DNA from: Seriola aureovittata
Taxonomy: Eukaryota; Chordata; Actinopteri; Carangiformes; Carangidae
Direction of reading: 5' to 3'
Assembly: GCF_021018895.1 (NCBI RefSeq)
Contig: NC_079384.1
Coordinates: 5,008,140-5,072,139 of the forward strand
DNA: 64,000 bases
In this document: in pieces, positions 46,001 to 58,890 of the stretch
How positions within the stretch are numbered: the stretch's first letter is position 1
Layout of the letters: each line of letters opens with the position of its first letter
Notes under the pieces: model-generated
Database searches by the model: none
What the model was told of the DNA's origin: nothing
What the model saw: the letters and a program-made list of their open reading frames with translations, nothing else
Translations under genes and position numbers: made by a program

Positions 46001-48273
46001 GTATGCTAGGAGCTAGCTTCTTCCCTCAGCAGAGGTGACAGCTCCAGCACCACGGCAACAGGCAGTTTACAAATAACGTATGCTTCCGCTGAATAAAACT
46101 CTTACGTTAGTTTGCTTTGTAGCATCCCTAGCATGGCATATTGAATTGTGGTCAGAAACAGCAATGTTAGCAAAATGTAATTCCCACACCAAACTGCCGC
46201 TCCAACACAGTAACCAATGCACCGTTAGACATGACGTTACCGGTCGAGTAAAGCAGCCATCTCTGAGTCAGCTAAAAAACCCAGCTGTCACTTTGCTTCG
46301 TTCCACCCTGTTATTGTTGGACCAAGGGTTATTCTTGTCTTGCAACACTGTTTGTCACTTTCTTTTTAGGACTGCTGACCCTCTGTCAATCTTACTCTTT
46401 TCTTCTTATATGTAACATTAAATCCTCCAGCTGGTGGTGACTCGTCCACCCCCCCCCCCCCAACATGTCTGTGGTGGTCACCTTCCTATTTGATCTTTAT
46501 ATATTTAATGAGGGCTAGCAAACTCTGAAGTGACTCACTACCACTACTATGGAGTGTGTCGGTGGTGTCTGCGCTTTTACATCAGAACCTTTGTTCACAT
46601 CTTGTTGCTTGGGGACATATGAGAGTGTCCAGACAGAAGCCAGCCAATCTGTGGTCTCACAAAACCATTTCCAGAAAAATGGATTAACCAGTCAAAATGA
46701 CATTGACGGTGAGGTGGGTACATTATTTTTTATCGCTTGGAAATCAAACTTTTGTTTAAAGGAAAAGAATTTACTTGTTTGAAAATTTTAAAGTAATATT
46801 ATTTCACTTTAAAAATGCTGAAAATATTTAGTTTCGTAAATTGAATCGACGCCAGCAAAAAAGATGGATTACACAGAAGTAATCTAAAACAAAAAATTAT
46901 ACATATCTGACAGTGTAACAGGGCTGGATTATCAACCAACCAGGCAAGTGCCACAGGACCCCAGAACTGCAACTTTTCTCTGTGTCGAGTTTGTCTCAAA
47001 TAAAAATGTCTTTGGGAATAAGAACCAGTCAGGCATAATATTGTTACCACAGACCATTCTGTGTCTGAAAGGGTTTGATTTTGTTCAATCATTTTCCTCT
47101 TAGAAGTGAAATAGGACTATTTCAATATGCTAGTGCTCAATGCGATTAACACTAAGAGCTTCAAACAGTGTTTTCATCCAGTAATAGAACTGAAATACAT
47201 CTGAATGGATTACTTTCAGAACACCAAAAAACAGGCTTTTTATGACTGTTGCTTTTAAAATATAATATAAATATATTATATAAATAACATTACTTTTTAA
47301 ACCAAGCTCATTAACCAGAACAGAAGCCATGTTTCTTAGAGGAATAATGATTTGCACAGTGAGACATTTTTCAGAGAGAATTAGAGCAGCTACATGAACA
47401 GTAACATGAAAAGCTCAGAAGAACAACTGAAGAAGACGAAGCAGAAAAAAAAAAAAAAAAACTAAAAGTAAATGTGACAACAAAACCACCCTGGAAAAGA
47501 AAACTGCTGCTTTTCTCTCACTGAACATTGGCCACGTCTGACCAGCATGTGGTTGTAGGACTAATTCCACACTGAGAAACACTGTAATCAGTGTTTCCAT
47601 CAATGCAGCAGCAGAGATGAGTGTGAAGAGGATTTTAGTATCTCTCAGAGTGTTGCATGGATGACAGTAGATTTGGAATAAGTGTATAAACAACACAACG
47701 GGATTGTAGCGTCAACATTTCATAGGGTTCCCACAATGAAATGGAATCCGTGATTATCAGTCATGGAGGGCTGCTTTACATAAGAAAGCAGAAACTGTAA
47801 ATTCTCTCCATTGCCATTTGAGTGTCAGTCATTTCTGACCACTGAGTCTGTGAGGCCAGGCCCACAGCGAGCTGCAGAGTGTAATCAGCGCTTTGATTTT
47901 CCTCTGGCGGCGGAGTATAATCATAGACTGCTGCACCACAGTGTGGTCGCTTCTCCATCTCCTGCTGATGGCCCTGTGACAGCTAAAATACCCAGGTCCA
48001 TGTATTCCCATTAGGCTCTTTCTGATTGGCTGGCTTGGTGCGGTTAAGCTGCTTAATTCCACATCATGTCTGGGTGGCTGGCCTGGCTCTTGCAGCTCCC
48101 TGTTATGTGGTTTGCAGTGTAGGCATTAGAAACAACAAACAAATACACCAGCATAGGCTTAAAGTACTAAGTGTTATGCTTTGAAGGAAAAGTGCCCAAT
48201 TTCCTGTAAAATGCTCAGTAAGCATCAGTGTAAAAACTCTTTTTACACTGCCAGCTGTAATTAATCTGTGACA
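43015..48273. other. Non-coding spacer
   Basis: More than 5 kb contains no recognisable gene, RNA or repeat edge. A C run is at 46449-46461 and an A run at 47444-47461. The stretch 45900-46440 has GCTAGC and GTTAGC words typical of fish repeats, but no copy elsewhere in the window confirms it. Open frames up to 111 codons have no domain. Confidence 0.45.
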
Positions 48274-48646
48274 TTAAAGGTCCCATATTGTATAAAGTGA
48301 TATGTCCATGTCTTTTTTGATCATAAAGCAGGTATAGGTTTTATATTAACACCGTGAAAGTCCACAGAGAAACGCACACAGCCTGTATTCAGAAGATGCA
48401 CCTTAAAACGAGCTGTCAGGACTTCTGTAACTTTGTGATGTCACAACAAATCACGACTCACTCTGCAAAATTTGGTTTGTTCACCTGAACCGACCTGTTG
48501 TTACTAGAGCTGCAGAGTGAAGCCTCAAAGGGGAGATGCGAAACTACAGTGAGATTGTTTTTGATACTTAAAAAAACAAATATATCGTCTTATGGATATC
48601 AAAGCGTCAAATACAACACAGGAAAACTGTAAAATATGGATCTTGT
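48274..48646 (+). mobile_element. Non-autonomous TIR element, family A, copy 3 (internally deleted)
   Basis: The left end TTAAAGGTCCCATATTGTA and the following 120 bases are nearly the same as copy 1. It includes CATGTCTTTTTTGATCATAA and CTTTGTGATGTCACAAC. After GGTTTGTTCACCTGAACC it rejoins copy 1 at GACCTGTTGTTACTAGAGCT, so the segment that holds the hairpin in copies 1 and 2 is missing. The right end is decayed (AAATATGGATCTTG in place of AAATATGGGACCTTTAA). Confidence 0.86.
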
Positions 48647-51600
48647 TTTATGTTCTTAATGTTCCCAGAATGCCTTTTCATCACCCTCAAAAAACAGGTG
48701 TGAATGTGAGTTTTTTGTCAATGTGGCTATAGAAATTGTTCTGTGAATGCCAGTGCACAGTAGGGAGACTAGGGCGAAGCCGTACAGTTGGATTTTGTGG
48801 ACAAAATCTGAAGCCATGTTCACTACATTTTTATCTTATCAACAGGAATAAGAAAAATACAAACAATGGATCAAGACCAATAAATGCCAGGTACATCCCA
48901 GACAAGAGCTTCTGACAGTGGTAGCAGAACCTACCACTACTGCATACACAACATTTTATCTATTATCCTATGAGACACTCACATGAGCAGGAAAAGGTTG
49001 TAAAAAATGAGGAAAAATCAAAAACGGATGAAAAGATGCTTCAAAACGATGAAACACATGAAACACAACACACAGCAGAGCCACATGACTCATGAGAGCG
49101 TGAAAGAGTCTGCTGTTTTTGTGGCCATTCCTAACAGCGAACTAGTCAACCCTACCTGTGTGAAAGTTTTCGTTCTTGCTACTTGTTACTTAGGACAGTG
49201 CCCCGTGCAGATTGTAGCTCAATAGCCACGAGTCGAATTTTTCATCTTGGTCAAACTGTGAAGTTGAAGTGCAGCTGCTGTCTCGTCATGAAAAAAAAAA
49301 AAATAAAGCATGAAAAGTCATCAGCTGACTCCTCAGTTTGACCGACGACAGGCTGCTGTTAACGCCACGAGAAGCTTTTTCCACATTTCTACATGCGGTT
49401 TTGTCAAATTTGAAGCCAGTGGATCAATATCAACAATGTTTTTGATGATTTTGGTAGAAACTGTGAGTACATCACATCTGTCTACACAGTGCAAAATTTA
49501 GGCCACAATTTACATGAAATTATAGTATAGGCTCCTGCTGTCCATGTTTATCCCCATCCACCCTTCATCTCTGAGCTCGTGAGGCCAAGCTCCAGGGAGA
49601 CACCAGGCCCAGACGAGGCAGCCTCTTGGCACTTAATGTCTCAGTCTGGGTGCCTTGAGGACTGGGTAGCTCCCAGACATTTGGCCCTTGTGGCTCCAAG
49701 TCTTCCAGGTTCGTGTCAGAAAAGAGCGTAGGAACAAAACTACCCCACCCTCCGTCGCCCAGACAGAAAAGACTGTCTTATGTTTCTGGGAGAGCAGAGA
49801 ATAGAGGGGAATAGATAGAATTACTCCTGTGCTACACATCATGGCTGCTGGCCCTCATGCCATAGATGTAGACGCTCGATAGTGGTTTAGTCTCGCTGGT
49901 TAGTCACGGCCTGACTCACCTTGCTGACAGGGAAATCATGAAGCAGCTTGACCGCTGCTGTTGTCAGGTTGGCTGTTTGGCTGGCAGCACTGCTGCCCAT
50001 GAAGGTTGCAAAGTCATGGCTTCTGACATGTAATCCTAACTCTAAATTGGTCTCAATGCTCAACTATGAGACTACAAGTCTGGGAAAACATTAATTCAAC
50101 GTATCTCCTCCATTATGCCATGACAAGTCATTAGCCATTAGCCTTCTGGATGGGTTATGAGTCATATCTCCTATTGACTAGCCAAAGGTATGACAGTATC
50201 CATGGCTTTGTTATGAACATGCTTGTTACTTAGCCTAACATTTACCGGAGTCAGCTTTTAATGTTGTAATATTTGGAGACATTGGAAAGAACAATAATCT
50301 TTGAGGTCGCAGTTCGATGACATGTTGTTGTTAGCAGTGCCAGCATGGCTTCAAGTGCATGGCAAAAGCATTGGAGGAAAGATTCTCATGTTTTACTGAT
50401 CCACTTTCCCCGCAGTGGTGCACCTCTATTACTCACCACTCCTCAAAACCCATTTCCCCCTTCAAGGAAAAATTGGATGCGTCCAATTACTAACTCTCCA
50501 ATCACTGTGTTCTGTGTTTGGCAGGTCAACAGTGTGATTCGCTCCTTGTGCTGCGCTTCTTCCTTGTTCTCCGGCCACAGCTATTCCATTATTTTATTCT
50601 CATCCATGTTGCATTGTCATTTATGAATTCTATCATTTTTAGCTCCTTGTATCCAGCTGCATAAACTTCTGTTTACATTTAACCACATAAATGCACATCC
50701 GTTAGCCAGATCGCCAATCTGAATCCATCCTTTTTGTTTTTCCTGGGCTGAATGCAAATCAACATAGGTACGTACTCCAGCCCAGAGGACGGTGGTAATG
50801 CACATGAAGCTGTTTGGTAACTGCCAAAAACACTGTAGCTAGAATATCTTGTGCACAGCAGTTGAATTACAACAATAACAGCTTAGCAGGGTATCAAACA
50901 ACTATTCTAAACTATTCATAAACTAGCAGAATCACTTGAATAACTCATGGATGGACGCATAGCGAGACAAAACCACCTCCCAATGTCCATATCTGACTCT
51001 TCTCGGTTGCATTCAATTGTCATACTTTTGTCCTGAGCATGTAAAACTGTAAAACTGAACTGAAAACCCTGTATAGATTTTGCTACCTGTATTTGACTGG
51101 CTCATTAGAACAAAGGTGCTCTGGTCCACTTGCGCATTATTCCTTTTCCTAGCTCTTTTCCAGCCTTGTTGAGTCATAAAAACAAAGTATATTCTTACAT
51201 GCGTAGTCAAGGCACCATGGCTTGTTGCTTCTAATATTAGTGTTAAAGGAATTTTGGCTTATTCTCCTGCCCTTAGTTAGTCTGAGGAGAGCAGCTAGAT
51301 GTCAGAGAGGCTGAACACTGTTTAAGCATATGTTGAGATTTTCTACTAACTCTTCACGACCCACATTTTGAACTGCGGACAGTGTGGATTGCTGTATGCC
51401 AGCTGATGATTATGCCTTTAAGAATAACTTTTTTTAATATTCTTTTTTCTCCCCTGGAGTAAGACTTACTGGTAGTTATGTTTTTGCAGCTTTGTTTGGT
51501 TAAGCTTAGTATTTCCCCTATTATCCCAGGCGCTTTAATATTCATTGTTCTTTTCAAACAGGAACAACCTTGACCTTTCATACACTCTTGGCTTTTTGTA

Positions 51601-51689
51601 ATGTGGGAATATATATTTGTAAAATCAATACATATCTTTGTCATTGGTCAGTACAATCTGTATGTTTTCAAAGTAAAACTACCATGCCG
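48647..51689. other. Non-coding spacer
   Basis: No gene is recognisable. Around 51232-51290 a TTAAAGGAATTTTGGC start followed by CTTATTCTC and TTAGTTAGTCTGAGGAGA could be a worn end of foldback family C, but the match is too weak to annotate. Other sequence is unique. Confidence 0.42.
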
Positions 51690-51805
51690 TATAGTTTCCA
51701 TTTTGTTTTACCACCGTCCTTTATTGTGTCCTTAAATGCTTAACTTCACCTTAAATAAAGCATTTTGAATTGCCTTCCTGTTGGAAAGGGGCCATATAAA
51801 TAAAA
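51690..51805 (+). mobile_element. LINE-like 3' tail fragment
   Basis: The stretch AAATAAAGCATTTTGAATTG, CCTTCCTGTTGGAAAGGGGC and CATATAAATAAAAATGCCTT ends in TTGCCTTTTTCC. This matches the 3' end I recall for fish L2/Rex-type LINEs (AAAGCACTTTGAATTGCC, then GTTGAAAGGTGCTATATAAATAAA and TTGCCTTGCC). No coding part precedes it, so it is a 5'-truncated insertion. Confidence 0.65.
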
Positions 51806-53625
51806 ATGCCTTGCCTTTTTCCTTTAAGATGAAAATGCTCATTGGGCCGCTGTGCCAACCTGGTTCTGTGAATGTGGATCTGGAAAATGTCTCATTCAAG
51901 TCTCAATACAAAGATATGACGGAAACTAAAAAATACTTACTTACTTACTTCTCACAGGTACACAATGATGTGTTTTAAATAAAAAGACGAAACGATCAGG
52001 AACCAGATCAGGTATTTATTAAAATTTACAAAAAAATCTTCCAGGGAGAGCAGACATAAAGATTATGTAAAGATATCAGTATTGGTATTTATAAACCCAT
52101 ATCAGTCAAGCTGAATCCCACACATAGTATATAGCACCTGCTTTAACAGAGACAAGACTCAGCTGACTCAGCAGGTGTCCAATAGGGAGACCAGACAAAT
52201 TGGATTGGGTTGAGGATCATCACAGCTCCCTTCTGAATGGCATGAGAAAAATACCGATAGTTCCTCACATGAGTCACGATGAGAACATCATCCTCTGCTC
52301 TCATAATGTGACAAGTGCTCCTCCGTTAACACTTTCCTTTAATAAGCCTCACGGTCGACATTAACAGGAGCCTTGGATGACAAAGTGAGTGCTGGAGACA
52401 GATGTTGGAAAATTAGGAGAGGAGTGAAAAAAAAAAAACGTAAAAATCACTTCTCAAAGTGACCCCAAAGGGCCAATGTGTTCCTGATCTACGGCACACT
52501 GCTTTGATATGTTTTACCCGTGATGGGAGAGAGAGAGAGAGGGAAAGAGAGAGAGGGAAAGAGACCCCACAATTGGAGGGAAAATGTGTTTCCCAGAAGT
52601 GAGACATGCAGAGTGCTCCACGGGAACAGCTGCTGGAAGCATCAGGAGTTGTGGATGCTTGTAGGGCTACTTTGCGATGTGGTCCCTCAGGTACTCTCAA
52701 ATACACCCCCCAGTGCGCTGCCCTGCTTTAGTTTACATCCAATCCAACATGTCTGCTTCACTCCCCTCCTTTCTCTGCCTTTTTTCTCACTCAATAACTA
52801 TCAGTCTTCTTCCTCATCTTTTGCCAGTTTTCTTCTATAGCTCCTTTCTAGCGTCTGCAGCCCCCCCCACCCCTTTGGCGAACTTTGCCCTCCTTCATTC
52901 TCTCAACCTTTCACTCCCATCCATCCTCATCTCCCTCTCGACCATCTCATACCTCCTCCTGTTTACTCTCCTCATCTCCCTCCTACTCCCTCTCCACAGG
53001 GGTGAGGAGGGGGAGGAGGAGGAGATTTAATGCATCTACCATGACAGGAGCTGGATCAGGATGTCTGGCTGTTAGCAATGACTTTTTCATGACTGGTGTT
53101 TAGTGCAGTCTGGGGACAACAGGACACATTTAGCTACAAGTTGTATTTGTCACACTGACAAATGGCGCGGGGGAGTAGGATGGAGAGGGAAGGGGTGAGA
53201 GAGAGAGAGAGAGATAGACAGAGAGGGAGAGTTGCTGAAGATACTCAGCTTTATTTCTAGTTATATTAAATAATACCAGCTAGTGTCACTTTCAGGTTTT
53301 CTGACACAACTTCAAGTTAAAATTGTCCACGTCAAAGATGTTGATTATAATGTTACAAAATGAGCTAAACTTATTTCTGTTGACTGACCAACACCAGCCA
53401 GTTTTACACTTGCAAGCAACCCCCACATGTCCAATGCCCAATAATTACCTGTGACACAAGTGGTTTCGCCTGAGTCTGATACACACACAGCATTATCCCT
53501 ACAAGACACATCCATAAATCATATTGCAATCATCGGCTTAGCACAACACAGATGCTGCTGCTCGGTACAGACACTCCAGATAAATGAATACACTTAAGTC
53601 ATTTAGCAAATACAAAAATATAGTA
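51806..53625. other. Non-coding spacer with GA tracts and a pyrimidine-rich block
   Basis: GA runs lie at 52527-52565 and 53196-53232. The stretch 52740-53000 is strongly C and T rich on the plus strand, which produces the Ser/Leu/Pro-rich open frames of about 100 codons. There is no domain, and no gene is called. Confidence 0.5.
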
Positions 53626-54243
53626 ATTAAAGGAACATAAGACATTTTTGTAAAATATGCTGATTAGTTTGTTTGCTGAGAATTAGTCAAGAAGATTGAT
53701 ACCACACACACATATATGTGTATGCTAAATATGAAGCTACAGCCAGCAACTGATTAGCTTAGCTTAGCATAAAGATTGGAAGCAGGGGGAAAACAAGTAG
53801 CCTGGCTCTGTCCAAGAGTAAAAAAAAAAAAAAAAGAAAAGAAAAAAGTCACTGATTAACAATTTTATTCTCTTGTACTTAAACAAATTAGTTTCACAGT
53901 GGGTTGGACTATTTCTTGGCCGGGTGCAGTGTCTTCCTGGAGTCTTGAGACATTTATAGCTTTGCAAGAACATGGTCATGGGAGGAAGTCGCTGCGCCCG
54001 TCCAAGAAATAGTTATAGCACATAACCCCCCCACAATAAAACTGCATTCTGTCTGGAAAGTGATGGTAGACAGAGCCAGGCTGATTGCTTCCCCTTCTTC
54101 CCGTCTTTACGCTATGCTAAGCTAATCGTCTCTTGGCTCTAGCTTCATATTTTGCGCACAGGTATGGATCTTCTCATCTAATGCTGAGACAGAAAGTAAC
54201 CAAGCGTACTTCCTAAAATGTCAAACTACTCCATTCATTAATT
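53626..54243. mobile_element. Foldback (long terminal inverted repeat) element, family C
   Basis: The left arm (from TTAAAGGAACATAAGACAT through GAGAATTAGTC, AAGAAGATTGATACC, AAATATGAAGCTACAGCC, GATTAGCTTAGCTTAGC, AGCCTGGCTCTGTCC) is repeated in reverse complement on the right. The right arm has GACAGAGCCAGGCTGATTGC, ATGCTAAGCTAATCG, GGCTCTAGCTTCATATTTTG and AAAATGTCAAACTACTCC. The arms are about 190-200 bases each. Between them, GGACTATTTCTTGGCCGGGT (53906-53925) pairs with CGCTGCGCCCGTCCAAGAAATAG (53991-54013), giving a second, inner inverted repeat. The whole element can fold into one long hairpin. There is no coding capacity; a 71-codon minus-strand frame here is spurious. From memory this is a very common fish repeat; a fragment lies at 29300-29418. 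Confidence 0.85.
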
Positions 54244-56113
54244 GGGGAATTGGCAAAAATCCCAATTTTGAGGTACAAAGCAAAAATGATCAGCTCTTAA
54301 CAATTTCATTATGTTTTTTCATGTCTTCTGACAGACTTATTGCCTACCACTGTCTAGCTTAGTGTGCACAGAAAGATCATATCCTTTATTATAACAACTA
54401 AAATTTATGGCCTAAAACACGCTTCTGCTCCAAATGTCCTTGTAAAGTTATAAAAGTTAGAGTTACTAATACTTTCCAACTGCAATGGCAAGTGAATTCA
54501 CAGTGTATAATATGATGGTTGGGGACTGAAAGATATTTGGGCTACAAAATACAACAGAAATGCTCTCGTGGGACTCTGATAAATCGCTCAGCCAAACTCC
54601 TGGACCTATGAGTTCATTTCTGCAACATCAGACAGTTTTAAAAATCCTTGATTGAAATAGTCAAGTCCAGGCTTCTTCAATAACAATATTTATATTATCC
54701 CATCGCTTTAAAGAGATACTTTAGATTCAGCCTTCACGGCCCATTGATGCAACCGTTCTGTCCCTGTCAGTCTGTCTGTTGGAAAAGATTTGTGGGACTC
54801 TCTTTCCTGGAGATAAAATTTACCTCAGCGAGGCAGATTTGGGTCAAAGAAAGAGAAAATCTTTGCTTCCCCTCTTCTTGTTTTTCATTTCTTTGCCTAG
54901 AGTCTCTGCTGCACACACATAAGAAAACCAGTTTCACCCTTTGCAAAATTTCGCAACCTTAAATTTCTTTGTTAATATTCCCTAAGCTAATATTTCCAGC
55001 TGGATGTCTAAAGGTTACGCAACCATAACAGTGCAGCATTTTCTTCCTTGTTGTCGAACAACTTTTCTGCTTACAACAGTAGCAGCAGGTAAAAAGGTCA
55101 TGTCCCCTTACACGGTTAGGTGTGTGGGTATTAGTCAGTGTGTTCACTTCTGGTATTATAATACATTCCAAAGATGGTCTGTTGGAAAGACAGAAACTCT
55201 TGACTTTTTTCCAAGAAAAAACACAGTGGAACAACAAAGTTGGTTTTCCAAGAAAGAAATGATGATCTGTTAACCCCAAGGTTTAACACCAATCATTTAG
55301 GAACCTATGCATGTCAAGAAACTATAGTTTATGAATGTGAAAAACATGTTAGAATGTCTTCAACATGACTGCATCACATTAGATTCTGCAAGTAAACCAA
55401 TTAATGTCCTCTTTTATTTGACATTTGACATCAGGGTAAATGTTGATGTAATCTCTCAACTTCACATTTTTGGCCTGAGACTTTGCGGTGACAGGAGGCT
55501 GAAGGCATCAGGTTAGGCGGAGGTTGGTCTGTTCTTGGCTTTTATAGGATCTCAATGAATCAAACAGGTCTAAGACACAAACTACATCACTTCTCAAGAC
55601 AGTTTGGATATTGAATTACATCACACCTAATAAACCTGCCAGTCAGTTGCCACCAAAGAACTCTTATCCACTACCTTCACCCGATAATATGCAGCCCATT
55701 TGCCAAAAGCTTCTCTGGAACTGTGTATTTCTGATATCAAATGATCAGATTACACTATAGTGTAGAAGGCCTGAGGATATTGTGCTGCGCCGTTTGTCAA
55801 AACAAACTTCTTTTATAGATTTCTTTGAATTATTTTGGCTTCCTTTGACAGTATAACTCAAAGCTCAGGGAGGGAATCTGATATGAACTGTATACACCCT
55901 GCGTTAAAGTCTTTTGGCCAAACCCATGAAGATGTCATGGCAGGTAAAGCTGACATATAAAGCTGTTACGTGGCCTTGGGTATACCACGCGTCTGGTTTA
56001 AAGAGGGTGACATCACTTCCATGGTCAGGTGGAGCAATGTGATATGGACACACATAACAATGAAACACATGTACACATACAAGCAAATAAGATTTGATTT
56101 GGGAGTGATGCTT

Positions 56114-56138
56114 TGTGTGTGTGTGTGTGTGTGTGTGT
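56114..56138. repeat. (TG)n microsatellite
   Basis: A perfect TG run of 25 bases. Confidence 0.95.
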
Positions 56139-57575
56139 CTGTTGGGTTCACGTGTGTAATATGCTATAAAAATGACTAAACTTAGCAATGAAAGCTGAAG
56201 TGTGCTAAAGGGATGTGAACTTTCAACCGAAGAGTGACCACTGAATTAGGTCGGCCCTGAGTTGAAATATAAGGACTGAAAGCAGCTGAATTGAATGTGA
56301 GAATTGAAAGGAGAACGTCGGTGGTCGGACCAGAAACTTTTTCTTTTGGTTACCAAAGGGACAAGTTCTAATGTTATGAGGAAGCATTTTACTGCTGTGG
56401 AAAGTTATCTCGGGGCAATTATGTTATATTTACTTGAGAGAAGTAAGAGAGAAGTCTATTAAACTATTTACCTGTTGGGCAAAATGCCAACAAACTGGAG
56501 AATGTAGTGGTAAAAAAAAAAAAACTTACTCAAGCAAGTTGCAATCATAATATTGTGAATAATAATGAAGAATAGTTGAAAATATTAAAGTATTATTAAG
56601 CAGGTCCAACGTCACATCTAGGCTGCGTAAACTGTAGAATATTTCTGATCCATGGACGAGGGAAAACAGCTACGTCACCCTCTGCTCCTCTCAGCATTTC
56701 CACGTATCATGCTTCATCACTAAATCAACAATCACACCACTTTCTCACTGGTGATGCATCAGTGAAAAATAGACCTGAAACAGTTTCTGCTCAATGTGCT
56801 TATACACAATATATGACAATTATATCAAACTACGAGCAAACTGAGGATGAACATGATGGACAAAGGGCAAAGATACAGGTTTTGCCTGTTCTGCACTTGT
56901 AGAATCATAAGCTTGTCTACCACCCTCTTGTAAAACAGCTCAGGGGGCTAATCTTTCTCTTTCCATCTACTCGAGCATGTTTTAGTATAACATCTTGTCA
57001 AGGCCTTGGGCATGTGCACCCAAAACGATCGGAGCTGCGCGAGTCCGTAAGTGCCAAATCAGCATACACAAGAAGACATGAATACAACATTTTTACTGGC
57101 ATACAAGCAACTGAAATGTAATAGTGTGACTGACTCCATAAGTCTGTCGGTGTTCACGAAGAACTGTGCAAATATACTGACGTGCCAAGACCCCAGTATA
57201 GCAGTGAAGGCATGTGTAGTCTTTGGACAATCCTTGATAACAATCTGAAACGTATCCCTCCTTCCATGTGCAAAATAACGTACCCGCAGCAGACTCAGCT
57301 TACTGGTGCATTTTATGAGCAGGGGCGAGCTTTTATTTCAAGTTGCGTGAAATGAAATCTATGGGAATACGAACACATCTGTCTCTGAATTATTGAGCAA
57401 ATATTTTGAACTAAAACAGCTCCTTTGCGCTGTCAAACATGGTACGTCAAACGAGGCGCTGGTTCTGCGATGGGTGTTAGGAGTGTGAAACTGAATGGGA
57501 GACTTGACAGTGCTGAGTAGGCACCAGTCATTCAATCAGTCTGAGTTTAGCAGAATGTAAGCTGTTTGAATTGGC

Positions 57576-57600
57576 CTCTCTCTCTCTCTCTCTCTCTCTC
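57576..57600. repeat. (TC)n microsatellite
   Basis: A perfect CT run of 25 bases followed by ACAGGAAG, which gives a false splice-acceptor look. No exon is implied. Confidence 0.95.
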
Positions 57601-58799
57601 ACAGGAAGCTGTGTCATGCTAAATTGTGACATTGCTTTTACGATGCTGAAGAATCTCATACAATAAAATCCAAGAGTTGTATGTTAACCGCTCCCTCCTG
57701 CATGTACATGTGGGATTAAATGTATATCTGTCCTTTCTAAAGGGATTAAAAGTATATCATTGTAAATAGATAGTGACCCCCATAAACCTGTTCCTGTGCC
57801 AAGTTTCAGTCTGCTTCCTCCTCCTCCTCTCTACAGAAAGACTCACGTAAATCTATAGGCCCAGTGAGAAAAAGGGGGGAGTTGAGGGGCTCGGATGTAA
57901 ATCTATAGAATCTGTAGAGTTCCACCGTCGCAGGGCTTTTTAGAAGTGGTTGATAATACAACTCAGAAACCATCTGTAAATCGAGAGGCTGATCAAAGGG
58001 TCTGCTCTCTGGAAATTTTGTCACTTCATTTTTCCTCGCCTTCCAAAACTGTCACAAATCACCGATGGAAAAAAAGACAAATAACCCAATTAACCCCAAT
58101 GTTGGAAACGGAGCCCACAGGATCCACTGATGGCATCATTTTTCGTAGGGCAGTCTCATTCTTCACATCATGTGCCAAGCGTTGACTGTAAATGGAGATG
58201 GACGTTGCGATAATCGAAAAACCAATGCAAAAATCCCATTGGACTTTTTGCTGACGGGACCAGGGAGACGCTTACTTCCGGGTTGGCCAATTAAAATACG
58301 GCATTGCTGCAGCACTCTAGTAGACAAATGTTCAAGCAGTATGTTTTTCTTTCACAAAAGGAAAAAGCTTCAAGGGTGAGGGACTGGTTTGGTAAATGTA
58401 TGTGAGGTAATCTTACCCCTTATCCAATAAAGAGCAACATACAGTCACCTCCCTAAACTCTGCAGTGGGATGTATCCAGGACACAGTTCCACACAGTGCC
58501 AGGTTTGGGTCAGGGTTCAGGGTCAGACAACGGTTAGGGCTAAGTAACGATTGTGATAAAGGAAGTTCCTCACAAGTAATATAATACACACCATTATAAG
58601 TGTGCTCTTCTACATGACTCTCTGCGTGTACATTAGCACAAGGCAGGACAGTCTCAAGAGAATCTTTGCACCAACATTCCTCTGAATTTTAATGTTCATA
58701 TCCATCTTCAGACATGGTAGCATCATTAGGCTGACACATCTCCCCTATGAGAGGCTGCTTCCCTCCACAAGGCTTCCTGCTGGGAAAGACAATACTTGG

Positions 58800-58890
58800 G
58801 TTTCACATTTACATTTAAGGCATTTGGCCAATGTTTTTTTTTTTTTCTTAGAGTGACTTACAATGAAGGAAGTCAACGAATCTACAATAT
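58800..58890 (+). mobile_element. Probable fragment of a common teleost repeat
   Basis: The phrases CATTTACATTTAAGGCATTT and GGCCAATG, then TAGAGTGACTTACAATGAAG, resemble the widespread fish sequence TTTACATTTAGGCATTTGGCAGACGC, followed by TTATCCAAAGCGACTTACAA. A T run has replaced the middle. There is no open frame, and the class is uncertain. Confidence 0.48.

Noticed and set aside
51232..51330. Possible third fragment of foldback family C
   Set aside because: Only the TTAAAGGAA start and a few later words fit; too weak to annotate.
53764..53979. 71-codon minus-strand frame
   Set aside because: It lies inside the foldback element and crosses its A-rich run.
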